Assembly (NCBI GenBank): GCA_000727475.1
Contig: KL647305.1
Span: forward strand, 2,303,255 to 2,367,254
Source of the DNA: Sarcocystis neurona
Taxonomy: Eukaryota > Apicomplexa > Conoidasida > Eucoccidiorida > Sarcocystidae
Reading direction: 5' to 3'
Length of the DNA: 64,000 nucleotides
Shown here: positions 33,401-44,500 of the stretch, one piece after another
Layout: every line of letters starts with the position of its first letter
How positions within the stretch are numbered: the first letter of the stretch is position 1
Notes under the pieces: generated by a model
Database searches by the model: none
What the model saw: only the letters and a program-made list of their open reading frames with translations
What the model was told of the DNA's origin: nothing
Program-made: the position numbers and the translations under genes

Positions 33401-36400
33401 ACGTACCCATATACATACACAGATATATATGTAGGTCTCTACAGCGGCGAGGCACCACCTCTGTGTGGACATGTGTTCCCCTCTGCCTACGTGGCAGATG
33501 TGTTGAATGCCTGCGTTTTCATACGTACACACAACGCATGTATGGAAGGGAGACAATATATTGGGCCAGAGAGAAGTTCACTCCAAGTGAGAGACGTTGG
33601 GGAGAAGTGTACCTCCAGCTGTAGGTCTTTCCTTTTCCTACGAGGAAGGCGCCTCCTACGACGGTGGGTTCTCTTGCCCATCGCACGTTGACGTTGACGC
33701 TGCCTGCTGCGATTCTCGCGTTGAAAACGAGGGCAAAGGCGAAGCACCAGCTTATGTCTCTGCTGTCGAGCCACTGCTGGATTAACGGCTGCGCCTTCAA
33801 CTGAAGCCGCATTGCCCAACGTGGGGGGAGAACAAGGAAAGGCAGCAGCAGCAGCAGAAAAAGAACGCGCGTACATGCTCGACGAACACAGCCAGAAACG
33901 CCCAACCCACGCTTTCGCTCCAGCAGTCAACCCTCGCCGTAGCAGAAACGCGCGCAAGACGGGCAACAGCAGGAGACGCGCACACGGGCAGCAGCAGGAG
34001 ACGCACAAGGAGCAGCAGTCGCGCAAGCAGCACCACCACCTAGACGGAAGCGCAGAGTCTCCCAGCAGCAGGTGTTGTTCAAACACACACGTACGTACAT
34101 ATAAACAGACCGATACTTAGACAGGCATATACATATATATATACATGTGTGGATGCAGTGCGTACCGTAATATGAGAATATCTATCTATCGACGTATCGG
34201 CGACGCGTCAAGTTACATACGTGCACACACGTGTGCTGCAGACAGATGAAGTGAGAGGGATACACATATATATATATATATAAATGTATCTATATATGTA
34301 CACAAAATAGCGTCTGTGATCCCCGTCCGCACACGCGTACAGCAGTAGCAGTATAGCGGCGCGGATCCCCTGAAACAAAATCCAGCGTTTCCACGCATCA
34401 GCGTCAGCAGCTTGCAGCGCAGCAGCAACGGAAGCGGCAACGACAGCAGCGGCGACTCGCACATCGGCAGCAGGAGCAGCAGCAGCAGCAGAAGCAGCAG
34501 CCCCCGTGCAGGTGGCGTAGCAGCAACGTCGTGACGCATTGCGTGCGGTGCGACGCAGAAGGAGGCCGAAAGGGAGACGCGCGTGGTGGGTCTCTGAGTT
34601 GCTGCGTCGCCTCCTCGGCTGCAACCCGCTCAACTGCTGCGGCTTCTGCCACGCTGTTAGGACAACTGAGACACTACTGCTGCTGCTGGATTGCTGCCCG
34701 AGCGCGTTTTGCTCATCGCTTTCTGCTCTCTGATGCAGACGCAACCACCAATGAAGACCTGCCTGTCTTCGAAGACCGTCGTTGCCTATTCTGGAAGCGA
34801 AGATCTACTTTCATTCCATAATGGGAGGCGGTTTTCTGTCAACAGCGAACCCGCAGGTTGCGCCGGGTTCACACGCGTATGCAGGCAGCAGTTGCCTACG
34901 TGCCTTCCTTTCGACGAAACTACCACCATGTCATATATACGTATAAATATGTGTATACACCCACATGTATGTGTGTATATATATATATACGTATATTTAT
35001 ATGTACGTATATGTCTCTGTGCACAAGGACACAGACGCACATGGAATATATACGTATATATGTATATATATATGTTCGTGTGTAAACGACCCCAACACTG
35101 ATTGCAGATCTACTTCTATACAAATACATGTACAGAAGAACAACCCACCTTTTAACTGCTGCACTTCTATATATTATGTGTGTGCAAGTATTATCTTCCT
35201 GTACGCATTTACACACATATGTGGACATATGTATATATATATATATAGGGAACTACACAAATATATACGTATATATACTTGCATGCCTGCATCCGTGCCT
35301 GCAGCAGACCGTACGAGTAGATAGGGATCTATACGTGGACGCACACACCCATATACCAAGGCGCAGGTACGTATTGTAGATCCCTATCCATACACCCGCC
35401 TTCAGGAAAATATATATATATATATGTACGTTTGGGGAGGTGGTTCTCCAGCTGGGCTCTCGAATACGTAGATTTCTGCATGCGCTTTTTGATCGTTTAA
35501 AGTGATGGCGCAACACAGAGACAGCGGCAATTCCCACCCGACACGCCGAAGGAAAGATAGGAGCGCACGGAGACGAGACAGGAGAAATAGAGAGAAAGAG
35601 AGAAAACCGAAGGGGAGTGAACTTGAAGAGAAACAGACGCACCTGAGCAAGCCGTGCACACGCCGCTTCAAGCTCGGGAGGAGGTGGAACGGCGAGACGG
35701 GCAGAGAAGACTGCGTAAGGCCCACGTAGATTTCCGCTGCTGTTGAGAGTATTGCTGCAGGGAGAGGTTCTGCAGACAGCGGCAGCAGTGGCAGCAGTAA
35801 GTGGAGCAGAGGAAGGAGGAGAAGAAGGAAGAGGAGAACAAGAAGCAGCAGCAGCAAGGCCCGCAGCCGCCGCAGAAGCACAATCCTCTGCGTCTGCTGC
35901 TGTTGTGTCTGACTGTCGTCCGTAAAAGCTGGCAACGGCAGCCGCAGCGCCTGTGGGAGGGGGGGCCTGCAGGGCCGCAACGCATCCCGCTTCAGCTAGA
36001 CTCGCCGCAGCAGCAGCAGCAGCAGCGGCGGCAGTTTCTCGCCTCGTACGCCTGCTGCTGCCAACGTGGGCTGCTGCTGCAGCAGGAGGCGGGGGAGTAG
36101 GCAGAGGCGTGCCTCCTGCCGCCGACTGCGTAGAGGAGCGTCTACTGGTGCTGTCCGCCGCGGTCATGGACGACCTCCTGCTGCAGCTGGTGTGCAAGGA
36201 AGAAGCTTCCGAAGGAACTGCTGTTGCAGTGGATAACAGCAACGGGTCAACGCCCTGAGGCATGCGCTGCTGTCCGCGGTGCTGCGCCGGCTTCGGTGTC
36301 GTGGGGAGAGTGTGTCTAGGGGGAAACAGCAGCGACAAGTGGGCCGCACTGCTGCTGCAGCCGGGCTGCTGAGAGAAGTCAAAGTAGCCTCCGCCCGCCG

Positions 36401-39400
36401 GCACGGCTGCTGACGAAGCCGGAGAAGCAGCAGCAGAAGTAGGAAGACGAGAGGGCTGCTGCTGCTGCGGGCCGAAGAAGTAGGGCGCAGGCTGTTGCTG
36501 CTGCTGCTGCAGCAAGCCGTGCATCAGGGGAGGCCGCTGCGGCTGCACCAGGAGGCTCGGATGTGTGGGCTGCTGCTCCTGCAACAGCAGAACCCTGTAG
36601 GGCGACTGCTGTTGATGTTGGTGCGACAAAGACACGCCCACCTGCGGCTGCTGCTGCTGCGAAGGGGAGGAAGTGGAACCGGAGGGAGGATGGATCAGCG
36701 CATGCGCGGACGCCTGGTGCTGATGCATGCCACCCCCCCCTACGTGTTCCTGCAGAAAGTGCCTCTGTGTAGGAAAGAGGACTGCAGACGGAGACGGCGA
36801 AGAGACGGAGAAACTGCCGTGCAGGGATGGAATATGCTGCTGCTGTTGCTGTGCCTGGGGAAACTGCTGCTGCTGCATTTGCTGATCCTGTCGGGAAGAA
36901 CCTGTCTGGGGAGGCGGATAGAGCAAATCTCTCAGTTCCGTCACGTCTGGTTCGACACCTCGCTGCTGCTGCTGCAGGAGCTGCAGAGGAGGCTGCGGCG
37001 TCGAGAGATGCTGTCGTTGTTGAGGAAGACCACTTCCTGGCTGCTGCGGCTGCGACTGCCCAGGTAGCGCCTGTCGCGGCGCAGCCAAACCTGGGTGACG
37101 CTGCGGCTGCTGCTGAGTAGCAGCAGGAGGGGACGACGCAGTAGGAGCAGCGGCAGCTGCTCCAGCAGCAGCCAGATGGCTCCGCGCTTCTACCTTGGGA
37201 GAGGAGGTGGAAGCACACGCTGCTGCTGCTGTTCGTGGCTGCTGGTAGAAGTTCTCGTTGCCGGGAAAAGCCCCGCCCCCACCACTTCCACGTAGAAAGT
37301 CGTCGTGCTGCTGCTGCAGCTGGTGTGACTGCTGCTGCTGCGACGGGTGAGGGTGCTGTTGTTGCTGCTGCTGCAAAGGGAGGTGCTGCTGCTGATGCTG
37401 CGATGGGTGAAGAGTCTGCGGCTCATGGGACTGCTGCTGCTGCTGGTGTGAATGGTGCTGGTTTGGGTGCTGCTGCAGCAGTGTGCCGCTGCCAAAAACT
37501 GTTTCTGGCATCCAGGCCGTGTTGTCGGCAGCGTAGGGGTACACACCCAGCCGCGAGCTTCCCCCGGGCAGCCCGGCGGGGGGGAGCCGGAGATGCTGCT
37601 GCAGTGGTAAGGTATGCTGCTGCTGTGGGTGCTGCTGCGGGTACGAGTGGAGCATCGGATGCTGCTGCTGTGGCCCCTGCTGCTGCAGCGTCTTGTGGGG
37701 CAGCTGCGTCGGCGGCTGGGCGTGTTGTTGCGGCTGCTGTGACGACATCTGGGGGTCTTGCAGCGCCGTTTGCTGCTGGCGGTGAAGGACGTGCTGCTGC
37801 TGCTGCTGCGGGAGGCTCTGCTGTTGCTGCGCAAATCCCGAGGCGAAAGCAGTGCCTACGTTGAAGTAGTGGGGCTGCAGCAACTGCGGTACCTGCTGCT
37901 GCTGCTGCTCCGTTGCCTTGGAGCCCAGCGTATGGTATGGGGCCGAGGACGGACACTTGAGTAGGTTGGAGGCGACTGTTGAGGCGTGGGGCTGCTGCTG
38001 CATCTCGATGCCGTTGCTGCTGCTGTTGATGTACTGCCGATCCAGGCTGGACACCTCGTGTCCCGGCCGCTGCTGCTCATGCTGCTGGTGCTGCATCTGC
38101 CGGTGTTGGTGCTGCTGCTGCGGACGCTGCTGCTGGAGAAACTGCTGCTGTTGGCCGTGCGCACTGGCCTGCATATGTTGCAATGGCATTTGCTGCTGCT
38201 GGTGTTGCGAGTGCCGCTGCTGCTGCAGTCCTTGCGATCCCGTTGCAGCAGCAACTTGCTGCTGAAAAACATCTTCCTCCTTCTGATGCTGCTGTATGCC
38301 TCTAGACTTCTGCTGCTCAGGTCCCAGCTGCTGCTGCAGGGAAGCATCGCCGTTGTGCGGAGGAGACGAGTCCACGAAGGAGTTCTGCTGCTGCCGTGCA
38401 CTCTCCGGCTGCTGCAGCTGCTGTTCCTGCTGCAGCAGCTGCTGCGGCTGCGCCCTTTGTCCCTGCAGGGGCACCTGGTGCTGCTGCTGCTGTTGCATGG
38501 TCTGCTGGCACAGACGCTGCGCGGCCTGCTGCTGCTGCGGAGGACGAGGCTGTCGCTGCTGCTGCTGCTGGTCTTCATTGTCGGGTCCAAATTTTCTCTG
38601 AACCTGCTGCTGCTGCTGTTCCTGCTGCGAGTGCTCCCCGTTCCAGCGTGGGAGCTCCTCCTGCTGCCTCAGTTCTTGTCCTTCGCGATGCAGGAGATGC
38701 AACAGCTGCTGCTGCTGCTCTCGAGAGGACTTCACCCAGTCCTGTTGCTGCTCCTGCTGCTGCTGCTGCGACTTTGCACTCCACCACGCAGCAGCAGGCT
38801 CCTCTCCGTCGGCGCTGCCCAGTGCGTGTCTCGGTCTCGTTGGTGTGGCGTGCAGCTGCTGCTGCTGCTGCATGTGCTGTTGCAGCTGCTGGTGCTGGGG
38901 GTGGGCATGACGCTGCACGTGCGCCTGCTGCTGCGTGTGCCGCGCATGTTGCTGCTGCTGCTGCTCTTGGGCGTGCTGCTGCAAAATCGACGGCTGCTGC
39001 TGCAACAGCGACTTCTGCTGGTGTCCCGGGTGCACTATCACGTGTGTGCCCCCCACCTGCTGCAGCGCCTCGCTGGGCTGCTGTTGTTGCCGCTGCTGCT
39101 GCAGCTGCGGCAGCGGTTGCTGCAGTGGCTGTAATGGTGCAAAGTCAAGCCGACGAGGAGGAGCAGACGAACCCTGCTGCTGTTGCAGCTCCTCCTCCTC
39201 CTGCGGATGCGGCTGCTGCTGCCCGTAGGACGACTGTCGCACATACGATGACTGCTGCTGCGACACTTGTTGCTGTTGCCGTTTTACTGCTAGAGTTGTT
39301 TGCAGCTGCTGCTGTTGCTGTTGCAGCGGCTGCTTCCCCCAGGGGAAACATGACGACTGTGCGTTCTCTCTTCTAGACGGGAGACTGAGAGATCCGTCGG

Positions 39401-40667
39401 AGAAGGAATGCTGGTGCTGTGGGTGTCTGTACTGCTCTTCTGTTTCCTGTGGCTGTTGCCAATACGTCTCGTTCGTGCGTTGCTGTTGCGGCGGCAGGCC
39501 ACGTGGCTGCTGCTGGAGAGACGGAGGGGTCGCAAGAGGAGGACCTCCAGCGTGTTGCTGCTGCTGTTGCTGCTGCTTCCCCACATGGGAGTGCTGCTGC
39601 TGCGACGGAGGCTGCTGCACCAGGTGTGGGGTTTGCTGCTGTCGGTCTTGCTGGAAGTACCTCGAGGACGCAGTCTCAGCAGCAAATGAGAGCTGCTGAT
39701 GCAGACGCTGCTGCTGCTGGCGCTGCTGCTGCTGCTCGTGCTGCTGCTGCTGTTGCTGCGTAGTAGGAGGAGGAGTAGAGGGAGAGAAGAGCAGACACTG
39801 CTGCTGCGAGTACTGCGTGCTGCTGCAAGAGCCCGAAAGAGGAGACTGCTTGTGGTATTGCAGCGGCTGCGGCTGCGGCTGCTGCTGCAGAAGCTGAAGC
39901 TGCGCCGCACCTGCTTTCTCACTACTAGCAGCAGTCGTATGCGCTGCCGCTACTGCGCCAAGTCCTACGCTTCCGCTTCCGCCGCCCTCTCCTCGCGACG
40001 CGGCGCTTCCACTTCCTTCGTTTGCAGCTGCTGCCTCCCCAGTTCCTCCTGCTCCCCCTCGGCCTCCGCCTGCCTGGCCCTCACGAAGCGGTCCTACGCA
40101 CATTCCCCCGCCTCCTCCTCCTCCTGTTGCTGCCGCTGCTGCTGAATTGGCACCAGCAGCAGTCATCACTGCTGCAGCTCCGCACGGCGGGCGCTGTGGC
40201 TCTGCTGTGGGAGTGCCTCTGACGGCAGAAGAGAGCAGCTCTTCTCCCCCTCGCTCCCGGTCCCATGTTGCTGGCGCTGTCGCCTTTCCTGCTGCTGCTG
40301 CTGGTGTCTCCGCTGCGGCAGGTGGCCGCGCAGAGAAAGATGTGACAGCCGCATCCGCCAGAGAACTGCTGCTGTTGCTGCAACACACAGATGCCATGGT
40401 CGCAGGCCCTGCCGCGTGTGCTACTGGCGCATCGCCAGCGCAAGTCGCAGCAGCTGCTGGGGCAGTCGCAACAGTAGCACCTGCAGCAGCAACGGGTGCT
40501 CCTGCTGTTGTTGCTGCAGGCGAAGAAGATGAAAGAGGGGCAGCTGCAGCCGGTGCCACAAATGCAGCAGCAGCAGCAGCAGCGGAAGGAGAAGGTGGGA
40601 CACTCTCAGGACGACGCAGGTGCGGCTGCAGCGCTGTTTCCGCTGCCGCCTCCATCGCTTCGCTCAT
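22628..40667 (-). CDS. Giant Gln/Ala/Ser-rich protein of unknown function, five-exon model
   Basis: Model on the minus strand: 40667-35643, 33800-33613, 32120-31984, 31122-28541, 27418-22628. Each join has GT..AG ends and matching phase (0, 2, 1, 0). The total is 12,723 bases, a whole number of codons, giving about 4,240 residues plus stop. The first exon begins with ATG (MSEAMEAAAE). The product is dominated by Gln, His-Gln, Ala and Ser runs typical of Eimeria proteins, but the two small exons and the start of the fourth are repeat-free and look like a folded region. Basic clusters KRRRTRR and NKRRRKLLKG near the end would fit nuclear import (inference). No catalytic or DNA-binding domain was recognised. 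The last join is the weakest; exon 5 could be a separate gene. Confidence 0.6.
27419..28540. other. Intron or intergenic gap between exon 4 and exon 5 of the giant gene
   Basis: Contains TACA/TATA microsatellites (27540-27660, 27915-27970, 28320-28440) and a (CT)n stretch near 28085-28110. A minus-strand stretch 27847-27788 could serve as an alternative terminal exon: AG before it, phase 0, 19 codons, then TAA. Confidence 0.5.
28541..31122 (-). CDS. Giant gene exon 4
   Basis: Acceptor GCGCGCAG before 31122 and strong donor GTAAGA after 28541; 861 codons with the carried base. It opens with repeat-free WHLDPEGLQQAAESLMSLHA, then IFCGLTLQLKHAKDMLRFDA and KNNCFSI. After Ser/Ala/Pro runs come FCLFLATPDEIRE and YIFRCAETDCLCLLYTLNRV, a pattern reminiscent of the last strands of a PH/PTB-like fold split by low-complexity inserts (speculative). 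The rest is Gln, His, Ser, Pro and Ala runs with short islands such as RKAWYDPGSCCP and ACLDSLDPFLSNGGPAALAH. The open frame extends upstream to an ATG at 31183 and downstream to 28319, but both ends translate microsatellite and are probably intron. Confidence 0.78.
31400..31980. repeat. TATACA microsatellite-rich intron
   Basis: Alternating TA/CA tracts between exons 3 and 4 of the giant minus-strand gene. Nothing coding is seen. Confidence 0.65.
31984..32120 (-). CDS. Giant gene exon 3, repeat-free
   Basis: 137 bases, acceptor GCCTGCAG before 32120 and donor GTACAA after 31984. Reads APQEASPHTIFQCFEAACKE, then RQKTFGRSQHVDDYLVALRR and DLA: an amphipathic helical segment. Enters with two bases from exon 2 and leaves one base, so both joins are in phase. 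Confidence 0.7.
32810..33440. repeat. TACATA microsatellite with a 101-111-base tandem unit
   Basis: CCACACAGACACACAACATA starts at 32815 and 32926, and a variant (CCACAAAGACACACACCATA) starts at 33027, giving three copies at 111- and 101-base spacing. They lead into purer (TACA)n and (TATA)n from about 33060. Lies in the intron between exons 2 and 3 of the giant gene. Confidence 0.8.
33613..33800 (-). CDS. Giant gene exon 2, repeat-free
   Basis: 188 bases, acceptor GCTTCAG before 33800 and donor GTACAC after 33613. Encodes LKAQPLIQQWLDSRDISWCF, AFALVFNARIAAGSVNVNVR and WAREPTVVGGAFLVGKGKTY, a repeat-free stretch with alternating hydrophobic residues that could form beta strands. It joins exon 1 in phase 0 and leaves AG, completed to Arg by exon 3. 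An additional exon between 35.6 and 33.8 kb cannot be excluded. I do not recognise the family. Confidence 0.62.
33801..35642. other. Intron of the giant gene, 1.8 kb
   Basis: Holds CAG triplets (33843-33860, 34020-34075, 34385-34520) and TA-rich microsatellites (34125-34145, 34260-34285, 34930-35085, 35225-35420). A minus-strand stretch near 34840-34720 (TASHYGMKVDLRFQNRQRRS) follows an AG in phase 0 and might be a missed exon, but runs into a stop without a strong donor. Confidence 0.5.
35643..40667 (-). CDS. Giant gene exon 1, polyglutamine-rich N-terminal region
   Basis: 1,675 codons from ATG at 40667 to donor GTGCGT at 35642. The first 280 residues are Ala/Pro/Gly/Ser-rich, followed by about 1,200 residues of Gln with His, Pro and Leu, then an Ala/Ser-rich part. 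Short non-repeat islands stand out: SFSDGSLSLPSRRENAQSSC, VASNLLKCPSSAPYHTLG, GVYPYAADNTAWMPETVFGS and the exit YAVFSARLAVPPPPELEAAC. On the complementary strand the same triplets give leucine or alanine frames, which I regard as shadows. The CAG phase reading as Gln on the minus strand and the islands decide the frame. Confidence 0.8.
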
Positions 40668-41300
40668 AGCCTCTTCTCACTTCGAACGAGCAAAATACTG
40701 CAGCGACCAGGAGAACGGCGGACGAGAAGACTTCGCCAGAGCAGCGGCACTGGCGCCTTTCCTGTCGGCGCAGTTACCCACCAGGCGACGTGCTGCGATG
40801 GCTTTTTCAGTACCCCTCTTCCACCAAAAAGGAGAGAGAGAAGAGCGGCAGCAGCACTCAACCGCGCAATTTTGCAGCAGAAACAGCAGCAGCAGCAGCA
40901 GCTCAGGCGGTGGCGGAGCGTAGCAGCCCAAACGCACACATCGCTGCAGACACCGCAGCACTGGGCCGTCCCGACTGCCGCAGCGCAGTGCGAAACGTCA
41001 ACAGGCAGGGGTGGGCCCAGCCGCAGCAGCGCTGCGCGCTTCCCTTCTCGTCTCCTCCTCGTCGACCGAGCTGCGCCGTGACGAATAAGAGGAAAAGACG
41101 CAAAGACACAGAGACGCGCGCCGGACGAGAGAACACCTGCCGCAGCAGGGGACCCCCACAGCACCTGCAGCACGACAGGAGCACCGCAGTAGCAGCGGCA
41201 GCGGTCACAGCGCCAAAACCCACGGGTTAACGAAGACCGAGGGAGGAGGCGAAGACGAAGAAAGACGAGAACGAGGCCCTGAACGGCCAAACACAACAAA
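40668..41300. other. Upstream region of the giant minus-strand gene
   Basis: CAG-containing sequence on the plus strand immediately 5' of the ATG at 40667. It should include the 5' untranslated region and promoter of the minus gene, but no specific element can be recognised. Confidence 0.4.
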
Positions 41301-44300
41301 ACGCATCAAAAAAATCTCTCTATACAGTCCCCACGCACTTCTAGACATACGCAGCACCAGTTTCCCCGCCAGGATCTACGTGACCGTCTCCCAGTTTTTC
41401 CCTTCGGATGCCTGCGCGGACGCGCGTAAACGTTTTATGGAACGGGTGTAGTCAAACAAACACACACTCAGACGCCACCGCACAGAAAAAGTGAGAATTC
41501 ATCCGCAGCCAAATTGTACGGGCCTATCCCCATAAACGTCATATACACGTGAGATAGTGCGGGCTTACATAGACATAGAGCAGGGCAAAAATAAGAACGT
41601 GCTACAAAAAGTTTATGCTTCGGCACGCGCACAGGCACGGAGGGTCAAAGAAATACACTTAGGGGCCGGAACTCTGTCGGTGCGCTATCACCACACTCAC
41701 AGATCCGACGGGCATACAGGAAGACCAGTTTCTTGCAAGTGACAAACGCGGAAGTTTGCACGGACAGGACAGAGAAGGACGGACGATATAAGAACTTTTA
41801 AAAGGAACGCGTGCGTCTGTTGTTACTGCGGTGTACGTACACGTGGAGGAACACTGCGGTGGGCGTTTGTAAACAAATACAGAGAGATAATAGCGGAAAG
41901 GGGGTCAGTCTGGATAGGACGTGGGTAGCAACCTCAGAGACTACGAGAAGCTGCAGAAGAGACCGGCGGAGCAGCAAGAAAAACACGCGGGGAGCACGAC
42001 GTCCACAGGCCAGTGTCATCTGCTCGCTCTCTCCCGACACAAATGTGTACATATACACATCTGTACAGAGAGAGAGAGAGAGGCTGTGAGAGAAGGAGCG
42101 ACTTGTTCGTAGAATAGGGCTGTGGAGAAAATTCGAAGTCATGTGTCTGTGAGTCTATGCCGGGGAAGTTGAATAGCGCCGCGGCTTGGGGGAACAGCGC
42201 TGGGTGCAAGTACGATGATCATCCCATAGAAGCGACCAGCAGTCTGCCATTCTTTCTTGTATGGCTGCGGGACAAACTCGGCAGAAGTCGACGCGGAAAA
42301 TAAACGGCTGAGGAGAAGAAGAGGATCGACGAGAGAGTGAAAGAAAAGGGCACACAGAATTTCCCTTGAAACACAGTACCGTCCGTGTGCAGTCGGCACC
42401 TGCTCTCTAGGAGACGCAAGCGTGACAGAGAGGAACAAAAGAGTAAAGGATGGCCCCTGGCGTAAGAAGCGAGTTCACGAAGCTCCTCAGACATTTGACG
42501 GCTCACAGTTCACTCGTGCACAGAGACATAAACAGAGAGAGAGAGAGAAAGCAGGCAAAACAGCGGACACCGACACCAGTCTGTGCCTCTTCGTGCGAGA
42601 TACGCCCATACAAACGGTGTGAACTGACCAACGTCTAGAGATGAACAGATTCACGTCTACGGTGTGAACAGATCCCCACGCGTCTAGGTATAGTATTACC
42701 TTTCTGAAGAGTTCCGGGACGCAGGTGATGCACCGGTGCAATGCGCACAGAAGCAACGAGCAATCGCAGGAGGAGCGTATAAGGCATCCGTTAAAGAAGA
42801 GCGAACGAGAGAAAACACACTTCCGCCCAGACAGACAGACAGACACACACACACACACACATACACACACAAAGAGTTGGACGGAGTTGTTTACGGAAAG
42901 CGAGTCTAGGATACGTGCCTGCCGGGAGACATCTCGGGATTTCCTCTCCTAAGAAAAAGAAGAGCCGGGACGCGGCGCAGGAACAGAAACGGCTGCGGCG
43001 CACACGAGCGAGGCCATCGGCGACAAAGAAAGGCTGGGCGTTTCGTCTGTCGAAAGACACGCCACACTGGTGGTGGATTTGCCACCGTCGCTTGCGGCCG
43101 CTACCGCAGAAAAACTGGCGCGCACAAAAAGATTAGCTGGGAAATCTTCCGCAGTCAACGAAGAGAGAAAGGGAAAACGCAGAGCGCCTCGATACGGTGA
43201 TCCGGGTGTCTGAATACGGCGGCTTGTCCATCCGGACCTTGACTGAGAACTGCGGTCTACCATCCCCCAGACAGAGTCAGAAAAACCGTGAGTATATATA
43301 TATATATACACGTATATACATATATATGCATGGGCGTACACAAAGACGTGCATGTGGCCGTACACGTAAGGAGACAGTGCCGCGAATATCGAGACAAGAG
43401 GCTCGGGACATGGCCCCCGGGGGCTTACGTCCAGAATACTGCGTAGACAGGAAAGTGTGTGTGGGTGTGTTCATAGGTGAGACGCACCTAGAAGAAGAAC
43501 GTCTGCTCCGTAGGGCGGGCGCAAGAAGTCGTCGTGTTAACTGACTTGAACCAAGTATTTCTTCTTCTCTCGGGGAGGAGTCCAAATTACCCGGAGAGCT
43601 GGAACTCACTTTGTAGCTTCTCCTTCTCTTGTGTCGCCGTCTTTTCACCGGCGGGTGGGTAGAGAAAAGGAAAGGCTGGCAAGTTGACGACGACGGACGG
43701 ACACGTTGAGAAGCGGCAGCGACGACTGGCTTGCAGCTCCTCGAGGAGGGAGAACAAAGAAGAAGAAGAGGGAGCGGAGAAAAGGGGAGGAGGAGAGTCT
43801 GTTGCTGCTCTGCAGCTGTTTCTGTGGCACAGTTGCTTGCGAAAGAAGCCGACTGAGTGGCAGTGGCAAGCCCCTGACGTTGGAACCGTCGCGGTCGCCG
43901 TTCTTGCGGCCGCGGCTGCTGGCCCCCACCACTTGGAGCCCGGCAGCAGCAGCAGCAGCAAGGAAGAAGATCTGTCGTTAATACAGAATGTTGGCGACGT
44001 GCCGCTGGAACTGCCGCACAGCAACGCGGGGAGCAGAGAGCGCCACGAGGCGCAGCAGCACGAGTCACCGGGCCCGAGGCTCCCGGCACCACGAGATCAC
44101 CCGCTCGCTCGAACGGGCGAAGAAACGCAGCCGCAAGAAACAGCTGCAAGAAGGCGTGACAGCTTAAATTTACTGGGTCTCATAGACGCGCCGCACAAGC
44201 GCGCTGTGCTGTCGGTCTGGGCTGCTGGTCCTGCCTGCTTCTTTGGCTGCGCTGCCAACGGCGGCTGGTGAAGCTCGAGCTGCTGCTGCTGCTGCTTGGG

Positions 44301-44500
44301 CTGCAGAGAGGGCGTCTCACACTGAGACGGGCTGGATGGCGCTGGTGGGTTAACGGTCGAGTTGCTCGGCGTGAATTCTTCGTCGAAGAAGCAAATGGGA
44401 AGAGAGATATCAGGGGCTGTGGAACTTCAGAGGGACCCCAGACGCTGTCGAGGACAAAGAAACGGAGGAACAACGGGAAGTCTTAGTGCAGAGCACTCTG
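41301..44500. other. Unassigned region with short protein-like stretches on both strands
   Basis: No long unambiguous gene. Minus-strand candidates: LLCALHRCITCVPELFRK followed by donor GTAATA near 42700; QPYKKEWQTAGRFYGMIIVL near 42270-42205; ALRFPFLSSLTAEDFPANLF near 43180-43120 after an AG at about 43255. Plus-strand candidates: RDYEKLQKRPAEQQEKH near 41940 and the open frame 43684-44271. The phases could not be linked into a model on either strand. A (CA)n tract lies at 42840-42870 and a TA tract at 43293-43330. Confidence 0.4.

Noticed and set aside
33519..33800. Mitochondrial beta-barrel protein (C-terminal signal-like SLGVNFSL)
   Set aside because: The sequence after 33613 follows a donor and is out of the spliced product. 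The exon joins in phase to 32120, so the barrel-signal resemblance is probably chance.
37986..39134. 382-codon leucine-rich plus-strand open frame, possible membrane protein
   Set aside because: It is the complement of CAG tracts in exon 1 of the giant minus-strand gene; leucine comes from CTG, with no loops or conserved islands.
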